This document shows, piece by piece, positions 44,599 to 53,370 of a stretch of 64,000 nucleotides of DNA (position 1 is the stretch's first letter; each line of letters opens with the position of its first letter). The stretch comes from Actinokineospora baliensis (GTDB taxonomy: Bacteria > Actinomycetota > Actinomycetes > Mycobacteriales > Pseudonocardiaceae), in the NCBI RefSeq assembly GCF_016907695.1, contig NZ_JAFBCK010000001.1, forward strand, positions 806,001 to 870,000, read 5' to 3'. The translations under genes were made by a program, and so were the position numbers. Under the pieces are notes generated by a model that did no database searches, was not told the DNA's origin, and saw nothing but the letters and a program-made list of their open reading frames with translations.

Positions 44599-45456
44599 CT
44601 AACCGATCGCCGATAGCGCCAACTGTCGCGCTTGGCAGACCAGCCTGCCGGTGGAATCTACCACGGTGGCGTCGGAGTCGAACCAGACCCCGTGCACCGC
44701 TTTGGACTCCACCTGGATCCGCAGCCACCCCGGCGCGGGCCGCGACCGCAGGTGCGCGGTGAGCTGCACCGTCGGCGACCACCCCAACCGGCCGAGGTTG
44801 AACGTCACCGGCATGGAGATGTCCCCGGCCACTAAGGCAAACAGCGGGTCGGCGTGCTCGCCCCTCGGCCTGGCCCACAACCGCAGCCGCAGCGGATCGC
44901 CGATGTGCCCGTGCAGGAACCCGGCCCCGTTGGGGTCGAGCCGCACGTCGCACACCTCGCTGAGCTTGAACACCGACGCCGAGGGCACGGTGGACAGGTC
45001 GATGGCGTTGCCGGGCGGTTCCGCGGCCTGGTTGGGCAGATCCGTCCAGGCCGCGCGCTCCCTGGGCAACCTGCCGGTGGTGACCACGCCCTCGACGCAG
45101 CTGTGCCCGCTCTGCTCCAGGTGCACCGCGACGACCGTGGTGCGGCGCCCGGACTTGCGGACGTCGGTGCGCAGCAGGACCGGGCCGACCCCGGGTGGGC
45201 GCAGGAATTGCGCGCTCACCGCGAGCGGGTCGACCAGCGGCGCGCCTGCCCCGCTGTGCGTGGCCACCGCCGCTTTGGCCAGCAACGCCATCAGGAATCC
45301 CCCGTGCGGGCGCCCGCCGACCGTCCAAGGGGCCGGGAGGTCGGCGGTGAACGTCCCGTCCCCCAGCGGGCGCACCCGGATGGCCGCGGCGAACGCCCCA
45401 CCAGCCTGCGCGGGCCCGCCCGCCCGGACGTCGCCGTGCCCTGCAGCACTACTCAT
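44599..45456 (-). CDS. Acyl-CoA thioesterase family protein (double hotdog)
   Basis: A 285-aa TesB-like protein with two hotdog halves: WTVGGRPHGGFLMALLAKA in the first and LGRLGWSPTVQLTAHLRSRP with a C-terminal GVWFDSDATVVDSTGRLVCQ in the second. These thioesterases hydrolyse acyl-CoAs of unknown range. ATG 45456 preferred over upstream in-frame codons because the preceding residues are non-coding in character. Confidence 0.85.
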   Translation of the reverse strand: MSSAAGHGDVRAGGPAQAGGAFAAAIRVRPLGDGTFTADLPAPWTVGGRPHGGFLMALLAKAAVATHSGAGAPLVDPLAVSAQFLRPPGVGPVLLRTDVRKSGRRTTVVAVHLEQSGHSCVEGVVTTGRLPRERAAWTDLPNQAAEPPGNAIDLSTVPSASVFKLSEVCDVRLDPNGAGFLHGHIGDPLRLRLWARPRGEHADPLFALVAGDISMPVTFNLGRLGWSPTVQLTAHLRSRPAPGWLRIQVESKAVHGVWFDSDATVVDSTGRLVCQARQLALSAIG

Positions 45457-45518
45457 GGGCGATAGCCTGCCACGCCCGCGTCCGCGATTTTGCGCTGTGC
45501 CACGGATCGGGGTTCTGC

Positions 45519-46445
45519 TCAGCTCCGGGTGGCGAGTGCGCGGAGGAAGAAAGCGGTGTTCGCGGGTCGCTCGGCCATCCTGCGCATCAAGTAGCCATAC
45601 CACTCCCCGCCGTAGGGTACGTACACCCGCACGGTGTGGCCCAACTGCGCCAACCGGAGCTGCTCATCGGGTCGGATACCGAAGAGCATCTGGTGCTCGA
45701 AGCTGCCCGGTTTGCGGCCGAGCGCCTCGGCGCGCTCGCCGATGATCCGCACCAGCCGCGGGTCGTGGGTGGCGAACTTGGGGTAGCCGTCGCCAGCGAG
45801 GAGCGCGTTCGCACAGCGGACGTAGCTCTTGTCGACCTCGATCGGGTCCTGGAAGGCGACCGTCTCCGGTTCCTTGTAGGCGCCCTTGCACAGCCGGACC
45901 CGCGAACCGGAGGTGGCCAGCGCGGTGACGTCGTCGAGCGTGCGGTGCAGGTAGGACTGCAGCACGGCGCCGACCCACGGCCAGGTGCGGCGCAGCTCGG
46001 CGAGGATGCGCAGCGTGGAGTCCGTGGTGGTGTGGTCCTCCATGTCCAGCGTCACCGTTGTGCCCGCCGCCTCGGCGGCCGCGCAGATCCGCTTGGCGTT
46101 GGCCAGCGCGAGGTCCTCGTCGAACATCTGCCCGACCGCGGAGAGCTTGACGCTGACCTCGGCCCGGTCCGCCAGGCCCTCGGCGTGCAGCTTGTCCAGC
46201 AGCTCCAGGTACGCCTGCACGGTGCCCTCGGCGAGGGTGGCGTCGGTGGTGTCCTCACCGAGGTGGTCGAGGGTGACGGTGAGACCGGAGTCGACCAGTC
46301 GCCGGGTGACGGCGACGGCGTCTGCTGTGGTCTCACCCGCCACGAAGCGGCGCACGACGTCCCGGCTCACGGGAGCGGTCGCCACCAGACGGCGGATGGT
46401 GCCGTTTCGCGCGGCAGCCAGAATCAACGAACGCAACGGGTTCAC
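45519..46445 (-). CDS. putB: Proline dehydrogenase
   Basis: A 308-aa monofunctional FAD-dependent proline dehydrogenase, oxidising proline to pyrroline-5-carboxylate. Key segments are SVKLSAVGQMFD, TLDMEDHTTTDSTLRIL, QSYLHRTLDD, VRLCKGAYKEPETVAF and the substrate-site YVPYGGEWYGYLMRRMAERP. GTG 46445 gives the usual VNPLRSLILAAARN start; the frame is open 15 codons further upstream. No partner P5C dehydrogenase gene is in the window. Confidence 0.94.
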   Translation of the reverse strand: MNPLRSLILAAARNGTIRRLVATAPVSRDVVRRFVAGETTADAVAVTRRLVDSGLTVTLDHLGEDTTDATLAEGTVQAYLELLDKLHAEGLADRAEVSVKLSAVGQMFDEDLALANAKRICAAAEAAGTTVTLDMEDHTTTDSTLRILAELRRTWPWVGAVLQSYLHRTLDDVTALATSGSRVRLCKGAYKEPETVAFQDPIEVDKSYVRCANALLAGDGYPKFATHDPRLVRIIGERAEALGRKPGSFEHQMLFGIRPDEQLRLAQLGHTVRVYVPYGGEWYGYLMRRMAERPANTAFFLRALATRS

Positions 46446-46522
46446 GCTGGGAACTGTACGGCCCGGTGTCCCGTCGAGCCATACAGCCATCCGGTCGTCC
46501 TACGTTTGCGCCGAACTGTCTA

Positions 46523-47296
46523 CTATCCACCCAGGTGGGCTCTGGCGAACCGCAGCGCCTCGGCCAGATCCGCCTCCCGCTCGCCCGAGGTCTTGGCCCG
46601 CCGGGTGCTCACCTCGACCACCACCTGACCGGTGAATCCACTTCCGACCAAGCGCTCGCACAGCGCCGCGCACGGCTGGTCACCACGCCCGGGAACGAGG
46701 TGCTCGTCCTTGGGCAGCCCGGTCCCGTCGGCCAGGTGGACGTGCCGCAGCCCAGCGCCCATCCGGTCGGCCAGCGCCATCGCGTCCACATGCGCCGCCG
46801 ACGTGTGCGACAGGTCCAACGTGTAGTTGCGGTGCCCCACGTCGGTCGGGTCGATCGATGGGCGGAACGCGCTGACCTCCACCCCGCCCTTGCGCACCGG
46901 GAACATGTTCTCCACGGCGACCGCGATCCCGCTGCCGTCCTCCAGTTCGGCCACCAGGTCGGCGAAGCCGTCGGCGTAGCGTCGCTGCCAGCGGAACGGC
47001 GGGTGCACCACCACAGTCGGGGCACCGAGGTCTTGGGCCGCCTCGACCGCGCGGCGCAGGCGGACGTCCGGGTCCGGCGACCAGATCCGCTGGGAGACCA
47101 GCAGGCACGGGGCGTGCACGGCGAGCACTGGCGCACGGCGGTGCGACTGGCGGGCGAGCGCGGGCACGTCCTGGCTCAGCGGGTCGGCCCAGACCATCAC
47201 CTCGACGCCGTCGTAGCCCAGATCGGCGGCCAGGGTGAACGCCGTCGACGCGGTCCTCGGCCACACCGACGCGGTCGACAGACCGACCCGGATCAC
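46523..47296 (-). CDS. TIM-barrel sugar phosphate isomerase/epimerase-like protein
   Basis: A 257-aa AP endonuclease-2/xylose-isomerase-like barrel. Metal-ligand type residues occur in VVHPPFRWQRRY, VAVENMFPVRKGG, LDLSHTSAAHVD and HVHLADGTGLPKDEHLVPG. It is the apparent counterpart of M. tuberculosis Rv0498 in the same gene order. Substrate unknown. GTG 47296 overlaps the upstream stop (GTGA). Confidence 0.88.
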   Translation of the reverse strand: MIRVGLSTASVWPRTASTAFTLAADLGYDGVEVMVWADPLSQDVPALARQSHRRAPVLAVHAPCLLVSQRIWSPDPDVRLRRAVEAAQDLGAPTVVVHPPFRWQRRYADGFADLVAELEDGSGIAVAVENMFPVRKGGVEVSAFRPSIDPTDVGHRNYTLDLSHTSAAHVDAMALADRMGAGLRHVHLADGTGLPKDEHLVPGRGDQPCAALCERLVGSGFTGQVVVEVSTRRAKTSGEREADLAEALRFARAHLGG

Positions 47297-48693
47297 CGCC
47301 CGAGCAGCAGCAGCGCCGCGGGTGAGACGGTGACCAGCAGCCCGACCAGTACCGCGAGCACCGTGGTCTGCAGGTCCTCGGCCCGGCGCACCTTCCGCAC
47401 GATCAGCACCAGCCCGACGATCACCGCGAGCGCGCCGACCAGCGCGGCGGCGGGCAGCACCCGCCACAGCCAGTTGAAGATCAGCCACACCACGGCACCG
47501 CCGACGACGCCGAGCGCGAGCTGACCGACCATGATCAGCCACTCGCGGCCCGCCGAGCGCGGCTCCTCGTCCGCCTCCGGCTCGTCGTCGTCCTCGAGCG
47601 CCCGGTCGTCGTCCTCGTCGAACTGGTCCTCGTCCTCGTCGAAGCGGTCGTCGAGGTCGTCCTCGTCCAGGTCCACCCCGCCGCGCTCGGGGCGGCGGGC
47701 GAACTCGTCGTGCGCGGAGTAGTCGGTGAACCTGGTCGCGGCCTTGTCGTCGAACCCGGCGAACTCGTCGCGGAACTCCGGCGGCGGCCCGTTCTGGTCC
47801 ACCGCGGTCTGCGCCGAGTCACCGGGGAAGTCACCGCGGTAACCGGGCGGTCGAGGCGGCACCGGCAACGGCTGCGACACCTGCGGGACCGGCAGCGGCT
47901 GGGAAACCTGAGGCGGGACGGGCAGCGGCTGCGACACCTGGGGCGGCGGCACCGGGGTCTGCTGGGTCGGTTGCGGCCTGCGGCCACCCCCGGCGACCCG
48001 CCTGGGCAATGGGGCCCGGTTGGGCGCCAGACCGGCGGGCGGCTCGGCGGGGTCGGGCAACGGGTCGTCCGCTGGGACCCGGGGCAGCTGCTCGGTGTGC
48101 GGCTCACCCACGTCCGGCCTGCGCGCGGCCACCGGCTGGTGCTGCTCGCGGGGGTCGACCGGGCGGGGCGGCTCCGGGCGGGGCGGCTCGTGCCGCACGG
48201 GCTCCTGGCGGACCGGCGGCCTCGGGTCCTCACCGCGCACCGGCGGGCGCTGCTCGTCAGGCCTGGGCTGCTGCCTCGGGTCGACCGCGGGGCGGGCGAG
48301 CTGGCGCGGATCGGCCTGCGGCCCCGGCGGCGGCGCCACCGGGGGGTGCTGCTGGGTCGGCGGCTGCTGGTCGACGCGCGGCCGGGCCCTCGGGTCGACC
48401 GGGGGCGGCTCCGGACGGGCGCGCCTGGTCGGCAGCGGGAGCTGCTGCGAGACCTGCGAGCGGTCCTGCCGGTGCGAGACCCGCTCGTGCGGCGGCTGGT
48501 CCTCGCGGATCGGCAGCAGCTTGCCGCTGTCGGACATGACCCGGTCGATGATCGCCTGCGGCGCGGTCTCCGAGGCGTCGTCCGGTTTGCGGCGCCGCCT
48601 GCGGGGCGCGCCGTCGCCGGAGTTGCCGCCGTACTTGGCCAGCAACTCGGCCACGGTGCGCTGGGTGCGCTCCGAACCACCTTCTTGACTCAT
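47293..48693 (-). CDS. Long Pro-rich, acidic membrane protein
   Basis: A 466-aa protein. It starts with a short helical part (ERTQRTVAELLAKYGGNSG) shared by a family of actinobacterial proteins, then a proline/arginine/glutamine-rich stretch to about residue 290 including repeats of QVSQPLPVP, then an Asp/Glu run (DLDEDDLDDRFDEDEDQFDE), and ends in a hydrophobic C-terminal domain of about three helices. Likely equivalent to Rv0497. Function unknown. ATG 48693 or GTG three codons earlier. Confidence 0.85.
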   Translation of the reverse strand: MSQEGGSERTQRTVAELLAKYGGNSGDGAPRRRRRKPDDASETAPQAIIDRVMSDSGKLLPIREDQPPHERVSHRQDRSQVSQQLPLPTRRARPEPPPVDPRARPRVDQQPPTQQHPPVAPPPGPQADPRQLARPAVDPRQQPRPDEQRPPVRGEDPRPPVRQEPVRHEPPRPEPPRPVDPREQHQPVAARRPDVGEPHTEQLPRVPADDPLPDPAEPPAGLAPNRAPLPRRVAGGGRRPQPTQQTPVPPPQVSQPLPVPPQVSQPLPVPQVSQPLPVPPRPPGYRGDFPGDSAQTAVDQNGPPPEFRDEFAGFDDKAATRFTDYSAHDEFARRPERGGVDLDEDDLDDRFDEDEDQFDEDDDRALEDDDEPEADEEPRSAGREWLIMVGQLALGVVGGAVVWLIFNWLWRVLPAAALVGALAVIVGLVLIVRKVRRAEDLQTTVLAVLVGLLVTVSPAALLLLGR

Positions 48694-48789
48694 CCACTCC
48701 ACCGTGCCCCGTGCGGGCTGATCCGTCCAGTGCCCGCGCGCGCCGCGGGCGGCGCCACCCCGTCTGGGGTGGCGGCCACCCGGATCTTG

Positions 48790-49743
48790 TCAATCCGCGA
48801 GAACAGTGTGGTCCTCACCATTCGTCTGGTCCAGCCGCCGCAGGATGACCCCTTCGCGCAGCGCCCACGGCCCGATCTCCACCTCGGGTAGTGACAACGC
48901 TCGCATAGTGGCCTGGGCCACCAGTGCACCGGCCACCAGTTGGTGCGCCCGGCTGGGGCTGACCCCCTCGAGTTGGGCCAGGTCGGCGGCCGACATGCGG
49001 GAGATGAACGCGATCAACTGGCTCAGCCCGGTGTCGGTCAGCACCCTGCGGACCCGCGGCCCGGCCGAGGACGGGGCGGCACCGGTCAGCCTGGCCAGCG
49101 TGCGGAAGGTCTTCGAGGTGGCCACCGCCCGGTCCGGGGTGCCGTACTTGGCGACCCGCTTGGCGATCGGGGCCAACTGCTCGTCGAGCCAGCCGACCGT
49201 GCGCTCGACCTGCTCGCGGGTCGGCGGGTCGCTGGTGAACCGGGTGCGGGTCAGCCGACCGGCGCCCAGCGGCAGCGACCAGGCGAAGTCCGGGTCCTCG
49301 TCGATGCCAGCGGCGATCTCCAGCGAGCCGCCGCCGATGTCGAGCACCAGCAGGTTGCCCGCCGACCAGCCGTACCAGCGGCGGGCGGCCAGGAAGGTCA
49401 GCCGGGCCTCGTCCTCGCCGGAGAGGACCCGCAGCTCCACCCCGGTCTCCTTGTGCACCCGGCGCAGCACCGCCGCCGAGTTGCCCGCCTCGCGCACCGC
49501 GGAGGTGGCGAAGGCCATCAGGTCGGCGCAGCCGAGCCGGACCGAGGACTCCCTGGCCGCGGCCACGGTGCGGACCAGTTCGTCCGCGCCCACCTTGGAC
49601 AGTTGACCGGACGAGGTGATCCGCTCCGCCAGCCGCAGCACGGTCTTCTCCGACCGCGCGGGCGTGGGGTGGGCACCCCGACGAGCGTCCACCACGAGCA
49701 GGTGGACGGTGTTGGACCCGACGTCGAGCACACCTAGACGCAC
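48790..49743 (-). CDS. ppx: Exopolyphosphatase / guanosine pentaphosphatase family protein Ppx
   Basis: A 317-aa actin-like ASKHA phosphohydrolase. The first phosphate loop is LDVGSNTVHLLVVDA and the second LVLDIGGGSLEIAAG near residue 130; AFATSAVREAGNS is also typical. Short length without the C-terminal HD domain matches mycobacterial Ppx1 (Rv0496). It cleaves terminal phosphate from polyphosphate, in line with the phosphate-sensing genes next to it. GTG 49743. Confidence 0.93.
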   Translation of the reverse strand: MRLGVLDVGSNTVHLLVVDARRGAHPTPARSEKTVLRLAERITSSGQLSKVGADELVRTVAAARESSVRLGCADLMAFATSAVREAGNSAAVLRRVHKETGVELRVLSGEDEARLTFLAARRWYGWSAGNLLVLDIGGGSLEIAAGIDEDPDFAWSLPLGAGRLTRTRFTSDPPTREQVERTVGWLDEQLAPIAKRVAKYGTPDRAVATSKTFRTLARLTGAAPSSAGPRVRRVLTDTGLSQLIAFISRMSAADLAQLEGVSPSRAHQLVAGALVAQATMRALSLPEVEIGPWALREGVILRRLDQTNGEDHTVLAD

Positions 49744-49768
49744 TGGGGCACCGTACCGGGGCCGGGGA

Positions 49769-50458
49769 TCAGGACTCGAACTTGTAACCCAGACCACGCA
49801 CCGTGACCAGGTGCCGCGGCGAGGCGGGGTCCGGCTCGATCTTCGAGCGCAGCCGCTTGACGTGCACGTCCAGGGTCTTGGTGTCGCCGACGTAGTCCGC
49901 GCCCCACACCCGGTCGATCAGCTGGCCGCGGGTGAGCACCCGGCCGACGTTGCGCAGCAGGTACTCGAGCAGGTCGAACTCCTTGAGCGGCAACGGGATG
50001 TCGGTACCGTCCACAGTGACCACGTGCCGCTCGACGTCCATCCGGACCGGTCCGGCCGCGAGCACCTGGGGCAGCAGCTCGCCGTCGCCACCGGCCTCGC
50101 CGCCGCGGCGCAGCACCGCGCGGACCCTGGCGATCAGCTCGCGCGCGGAGTACGGCTTGGTGACGTAGTCGTCCGCGCCCAGCTCGAGGCCGACCACCTT
50201 GTCGATCTCGCTGTCGCGGGCGGTGACCATGATCACGGGGACCGCGGAGCGCTGGCGCAGCGCCTTGCACACGTCGGTGCCGCTCATCCCGGGCAGCATC
50301 AGGTCCAGCAGCACGATGTCGGCACCGTTGCGGTCGAACTCCTCGAGCGCCTGCTGACCGGTCACGGCGACCGCGGCGGTGAAGCCCTCCTTGCGCAGCA
50401 GGAAGGCAAGCGGGTCGGCGAAGGACTCCTCGTCCTCCACGATCAGCACTCTCGTCAT
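49769..50458 (-). CDS. regX3: Response regulator RegX3 (PhoP-type, OmpR family)
   Basis: A 229-aa two-component regulator. Receiver: acidic pocket at Glu8-Asp9-Glu10, phospho-acceptor Asp52 in VLLDLMLPGMSG and Lys101 in YVTKPYSAREL. DNA-binding winged helix: LKEFDLLEYLLRNVGRVLTR and VKRLRSKIEPDP, ending VRGLGYKFES. It controls phosphate-starvation genes in mycobacteria and, as PhoP, in streptomycetes. ATG 50458 overlaps the senX3 stop (ATGA). Confidence 0.95.
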   Translation of the reverse strand: MTRVLIVEDEESFADPLAFLLRKEGFTAAVAVTGQQALEEFDRNGADIVLLDLMLPGMSGTDVCKALRQRSAVPVIMVTARDSEIDKVVGLELGADDYVTKPYSARELIARVRAVLRRGGEAGGDGELLPQVLAAGPVRMDVERHVVTVDGTDIPLPLKEFDLLEYLLRNVGRVLTRGQLIDRVWGADYVGDTKTLDVHVKRLRSKIEPDPASPRHLVTVRGLGYKFES

Positions 50459-51687
50459 GCCATTCCTCCGTGATCGGTTGCGGTGCCGTCGGATTTCGAC
50501 GGAAGCGTCGCGCGGCCGCCCACCAGGGTGGGCTCCGCACCGTTGGTGCCGTTCTCGCCCGCGGTGAGCGCGCGCTGCTCGTGCGCGGGGACCCGCAGGG
50601 TGAACGTCGAGCCGAGGCCGGGTTTGCTCCACAGCCGGACCTCGCCGCCGTGGTTGGCGGCGACGTGCTTGACGATGGCCAGGCCGAGGCCGGTGCCGCC
50701 GGTGGCCCGGGAGCGGGCCCGGTCGACCCGGTAGAACCGCTCGAACACCCGCTGCTGCTCGTCCTCGGGGATGCCGACGCCGCGGTCGGTGACGGCGATC
50801 TCCACGAACCCGTCGGCGACGCTGCGGCTGACCGACACCGGGCTACCGGCCGAGGAGTAGGCCAGCGCGTTCTGCAGGAGGTTGGACAGGGCGGTGACCA
50901 GCAGCGTGCGGTCGCCCTGGACCAGCAGGCCGCTGTCGTCGTCGGTGGTGACGTCGATGCCGGTGGACTCCATCACCAGCCGGGCGCGGCCCATGGCCTC
51001 GCGCAGCACCGCGTCGACCTCCACGGTGTGCATCTCGGGCAGCCGCTCGGCGCCCTGCAGCCGCGAGAGCGCGATCAGCTCGGTGACCAGCGTGCCGAGC
51101 CGGTTGCCCTCGTTGAGGATCTTGGTGGTGAACCGGCGCACCTCGACCGGGTCGTCCGCGGCGTCGAGCACGGCCTCGGCCAGCAGCGCCATCGCCCCGA
51201 CCGGGGTCTTGAGCTCGTGGCTGACGTTGGCCACGAAGTCGCGCCTGGTGGCCTCCAGCCGGACCGCCTCGGACTGGTCGTCGGCGTCGACGGCGGTGAA
51301 CCCGTCGCCGAGCGGGCGGACCTCGCCGAGCACCGCCTCGGGCGTGCGGCCCACCCGCGACTCCAGCGGGGACAGGTCGACCTCCATCGGGTCGCCGGTC
51401 TCCACCACGACCTCGGCCGCCTTGCGGGCGCGGTCGTCGACGCGGTTGTTGCGCACCAGGCCGAGCTCCTCGGCGCGCGGGTTGTGGATCACCACATCAC
51501 CGAACCGGTTGAGCACGACCACACCGGTGTGGGTGGACTGGATGATCCGTTGGACCAGGTCGGCGACCGTGGGGCCGTCCGGGGCTCCGCCGGTGCCGCG
51601 CGAGCGGGCGCGACCGAGCAGGAAGCCGACGAACAGGCCGATCAGCAGGGTGCCGAACGACAGCGCGAGATAGACCGGGGCGGCCAC
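50455..51687 (-). CDS. senX3: Sensor histidine kinase SenX3
   Basis: A 410-aa kinase with an N-terminal hydrophobic segment (residues 5-25), a PAS-like region (VLNRFGDVVIHNPRAEELGL), the phospho-acceptor His157 in FVANVSHELKTPVGAM, and HATPase blocks NLLQNALAYS, DRGVGIPEDEQQRVFERFY and GGTGLGLAIVKH. There is no large extracellular sensor, as in mycobacteria, where phosphate state is relayed by the Pst system and PhoU. GTG 51687. Confidence 0.95.
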   Translation of the reverse strand: MAAPVYLALSFGTLLIGLFVGFLLGRARSRGTGGAPDGPTVADLVQRIIQSTHTGVVVLNRFGDVVIHNPRAEELGLVRNNRVDDRARKAAEVVVETGDPMEVDLSPLESRVGRTPEAVLGEVRPLGDGFTAVDADDQSEAVRLEATRRDFVANVSHELKTPVGAMALLAEAVLDAADDPVEVRRFTTKILNEGNRLGTLVTELIALSRLQGAERLPEMHTVEVDAVLREAMGRARLVMESTGIDVTTDDDSGLLVQGDRTLLVTALSNLLQNALAYSSAGSPVSVSRSVADGFVEIAVTDRGVGIPEDEQQRVFERFYRVDRARSRATGGTGLGLAIVKHVAANHGGEVRLWSKPGLGSTFTLRVPAHEQRALTAGENGTNGAEPTLVGGRATLPSKSDGTATDHGGMA

Positions 51688-51772
51688 ACCGAGGATCGTA
51701 AGCAGGGGTCACAGGGGTTTGACCAGCCCGGGAACGGCATTGGTGACCGTGCCGACACCGTTGTGCCTGCTT

Positions 51773-51801
51773 GTTCCCCACTAGGCCAGACCCCGTTCAC
51801 C
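51773..51801 (+). promoter_or_regulatory. Possible PHO-box-like 11-bp repeats before senX3
   Basis: GTTCCCC at 51773 and GTTCACC at 51795 are separated by exactly two 11-bp steps, the spacing of PhoP boxes in streptomycetes; the middle unit (GGCCAGA) is a poor match. The site is 108 nt upstream of senX3 in the 288-nt gap to gpm, which fits autoregulation, but the evidence is thin. Confidence 0.3.
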
Positions 51802-51926
51802 CGATCGTGTCCTACTGGCCGGTAACCATCGAGCACTGTGCGCCGGGGCGACCCCACCACCCGACGGAAACCAGCCGTTAGGGGGATCACACCCGGCTCG
51901 ATGATTCCGCGCCGTGTCGCGCCGTG

Positions 51927-51956
51927 CCGGACACAGCGGATGTCCACTGTGTCCGG
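51927..51956 (-). terminator. Hairpin terminator after gpm
   Basis: A 10-bp perfect stem (CCGGACACAG with its complement) and 10-nt loop begin 20 nt after the gpm stop on the minus strand. Confidence 0.65.
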
Positions 51957-51975
51957 TCCGTCAGTCCACTCGGGC

Positions 51976-52722
51976 CTAGCGGCCCTGGTTGGCCACGGCG
52001 CTGATCGCGGCGGCCGCGGCGGCCGGGTCCAGGTAGGTCCCGCCAGGGTTGGTCGGCGCGAGCGCGTCGTCGAGGTCGTAGCGCAGCGGGATGCCGGTGG
52101 GGATGTTCAGGCCTGCGATATCGCCGTCGGAGATCCCGTCGAGGTGCTTGACCAGCGCGCGCAGCGAGTTGCCGTGCGCGGCGACCAGGACGGTCTTGCC
52201 CGCCCGCAGGTCGGGGACGATCTCGGTCTCCCAGTAGGGGATCAGCCGGGTCACCACGTCCTTGAGGCACTCGGTGCGCGGCGCGGCGGTGCCGAGGTGG
52301 GCGTAGCGCGGGTCGCCGTCCTGGCTGTATTCGTCCCCGTCCTCGATCGGCGGCGGCGGGACGTCGTAGGAGCGGCGCCAGAGCATGAACTGCTCCTCGC
52401 CGAACTCCTCGAGGGTCTGCTTCTTGTTCTTGCCCTGCAGCGCGCCGTAGTGCCGCTCGTTGAGCCGCCAGTCGCGCTTGACCGGGATCCACACCCGGTC
52501 GGCGGAGTCGAGGGCGAGGTGCGCGGTGTTGATCGCCCGCCGCTGCAACGAGGTGTGCACGACGTCGGGGAGGATCCCCGCCTCGCGCAGCAGCTCGCCG
52601 CCCCGAGCCGCCTCGGCCACCCCCTTCTCCGACAGGGCGACGTCGACCCAGCCGGTGAACAGGTTCAGCGCGTTCCAGACGCTCTCGCCGTGGCGGAGCA
52701 ACACCAGGGTTCCGATGGCCAT
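51976..52722 (-). CDS. gpmA: 2,3-bisphosphoglycerate-dependent phosphoglycerate mutase
   Basis: A 248-aa glycolytic mutase with catalytic [20 protein letters not shown] (His near residue 10), [20 protein letters not shown] and [22 protein letters not shown] 52722 gives the standard N-terminus; the frame is open 22 codons further upstream but those residues are not family-like. In M. tuberculosis gpm1 (Rv0489) precedes senX3-regX3 in the same way. Confidence 0.96.
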   Translation of the reverse strand: MAIGTLVLLRHGESVWNALNLFTGWVDVALSEKGVAEAARGGELLREAGILPDVVHTSLQRRAINTAHLALDSADRVWIPVKRDWRLNERHYGALQGKNKKQTLEEFGEEQFMLWRRSYDVPPPPIEDGDEYSQDGDPRYAHLGTAAPRTECLKDVVTRLIPYWETEIVPDLRAGKTVLVAAHGNSLRALVKHLDGISDGDIAGLNIPTGIPLRYDLDDALAPTNPGGTYLDPAAAAAAISAVANQGR

Positions 52723-53362
52723 GGCGAAAGCCTGCCAGACCCGGGCGGGTGGTCCCGGTGTGCCGGTGCTCACGAACGCCCCCAACACCCGCCCTGGCCC
52801 AGTTGATGGCGTCGACTACCCCATACGGCGATCTTCACGATCGAGGGACACCAATTTGGGCCAGCTTGTACCCCCAAATGCCCCCAAAGACACGGGTAGT
52901 TGCAGAATCACAGAGTTCCGTGATCGAATAGTTACTAACGGTCTGCGACATCCCCTAATGGCGTAGTGGTCGGCCTTGTGCTGGTGTCCGGCATCTGACA
53001 AGTTGACCTATAGGCGCCCCGGATCAGCTCCCACGCACTCCCTGACCCGGGCAGCGTCCCGCGCGGCTCGACTCCCCTGCCGAGCCGCCGCCCCGCGAGC
53101 TCCCGGGTGCCCCCCGCCACGGGACGCAGCGGGCAGGCGCGGGGCGGTTCGGGAACGCGACTCCCCCTCGCTCGAACCGCCCCGCGACTCACACCCAAGC
53201 CCCGCAAGCTCGGCTCCGCCGCCCACGCGCGCCACACAGCCCCCACCCTCACCGGGGGGCGGCCCCGAGGCCAGTCTACTGGGCCTGGCCTGGGGAAACC
53301 GGGGTCGGCGGGAATCTGTGGACAACTTGGGCGTTGTGGACAACTCAGCCGTTGTGGATGGC
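52723..53362. other. 640-nt gap with inverted repeats, no gene seen
   Basis: No coding frame here has family-like sequence. The first part upstream of gpm presumably holds its promoter. Two inverted repeats stand out: 53063-53070 with 53081-53088 (8 bp, 10-nt loop) and 53138-53151 with 53173-53186 (14 bp perfect, CGCGGGGCGGTTCG, 21-nt loop). DnaA-box-like repeats begin at 53317. In M. tuberculosis a LysE-type gene (Rv0488) occupies this place. Confidence 0.6.
53138..53186. repeat. 14-bp perfect inverted repeat
   Basis: CGCGGGGCGGTTCG at 53138-53151 and its exact complement at 53173-53186 flank a 21-nt loop. It is 177 nt downstream of the DUF4349 gene stop and could end that transcript, or belong to a structured RNA. 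Confidence 0.7.
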
Positions 53363-53370
53363 TCAGGCGT
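53317..53370. repeat. Three 18-bp tandem repeats carrying DnaA-box-like 9-mers
   Basis: Units at 53317-53334, 53335-53352 and 53353-53370 share TGTGGA at the start and GxCGT at the end. Units 1 and 2 contain TGTGGACAA, the complement of TTGTCCACA, the preferred DnaA box of streptomycetes; unit 3 has TGTGGATGG (CCATCCACA), which fits the looser published consensus. The last unit overlaps the 3' end of the DUF4349 gene. Confidence 0.7.

Noticed and set aside
47860..47950. Short repeats in the Pro-rich protein that look like a repeat array
   Set aside because: They encode QVSQPLPVP repeats in frame within a clear gene; no CRISPR-like spacer structure.
53008..53343. 111-codon minus-strand frame in the gap before gpm
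   Set aside because: Sequence is Gly/Arg/Ala low complexity, runs through a 14-bp inverted repeat, and has no domain or clear ribosome-binding site.
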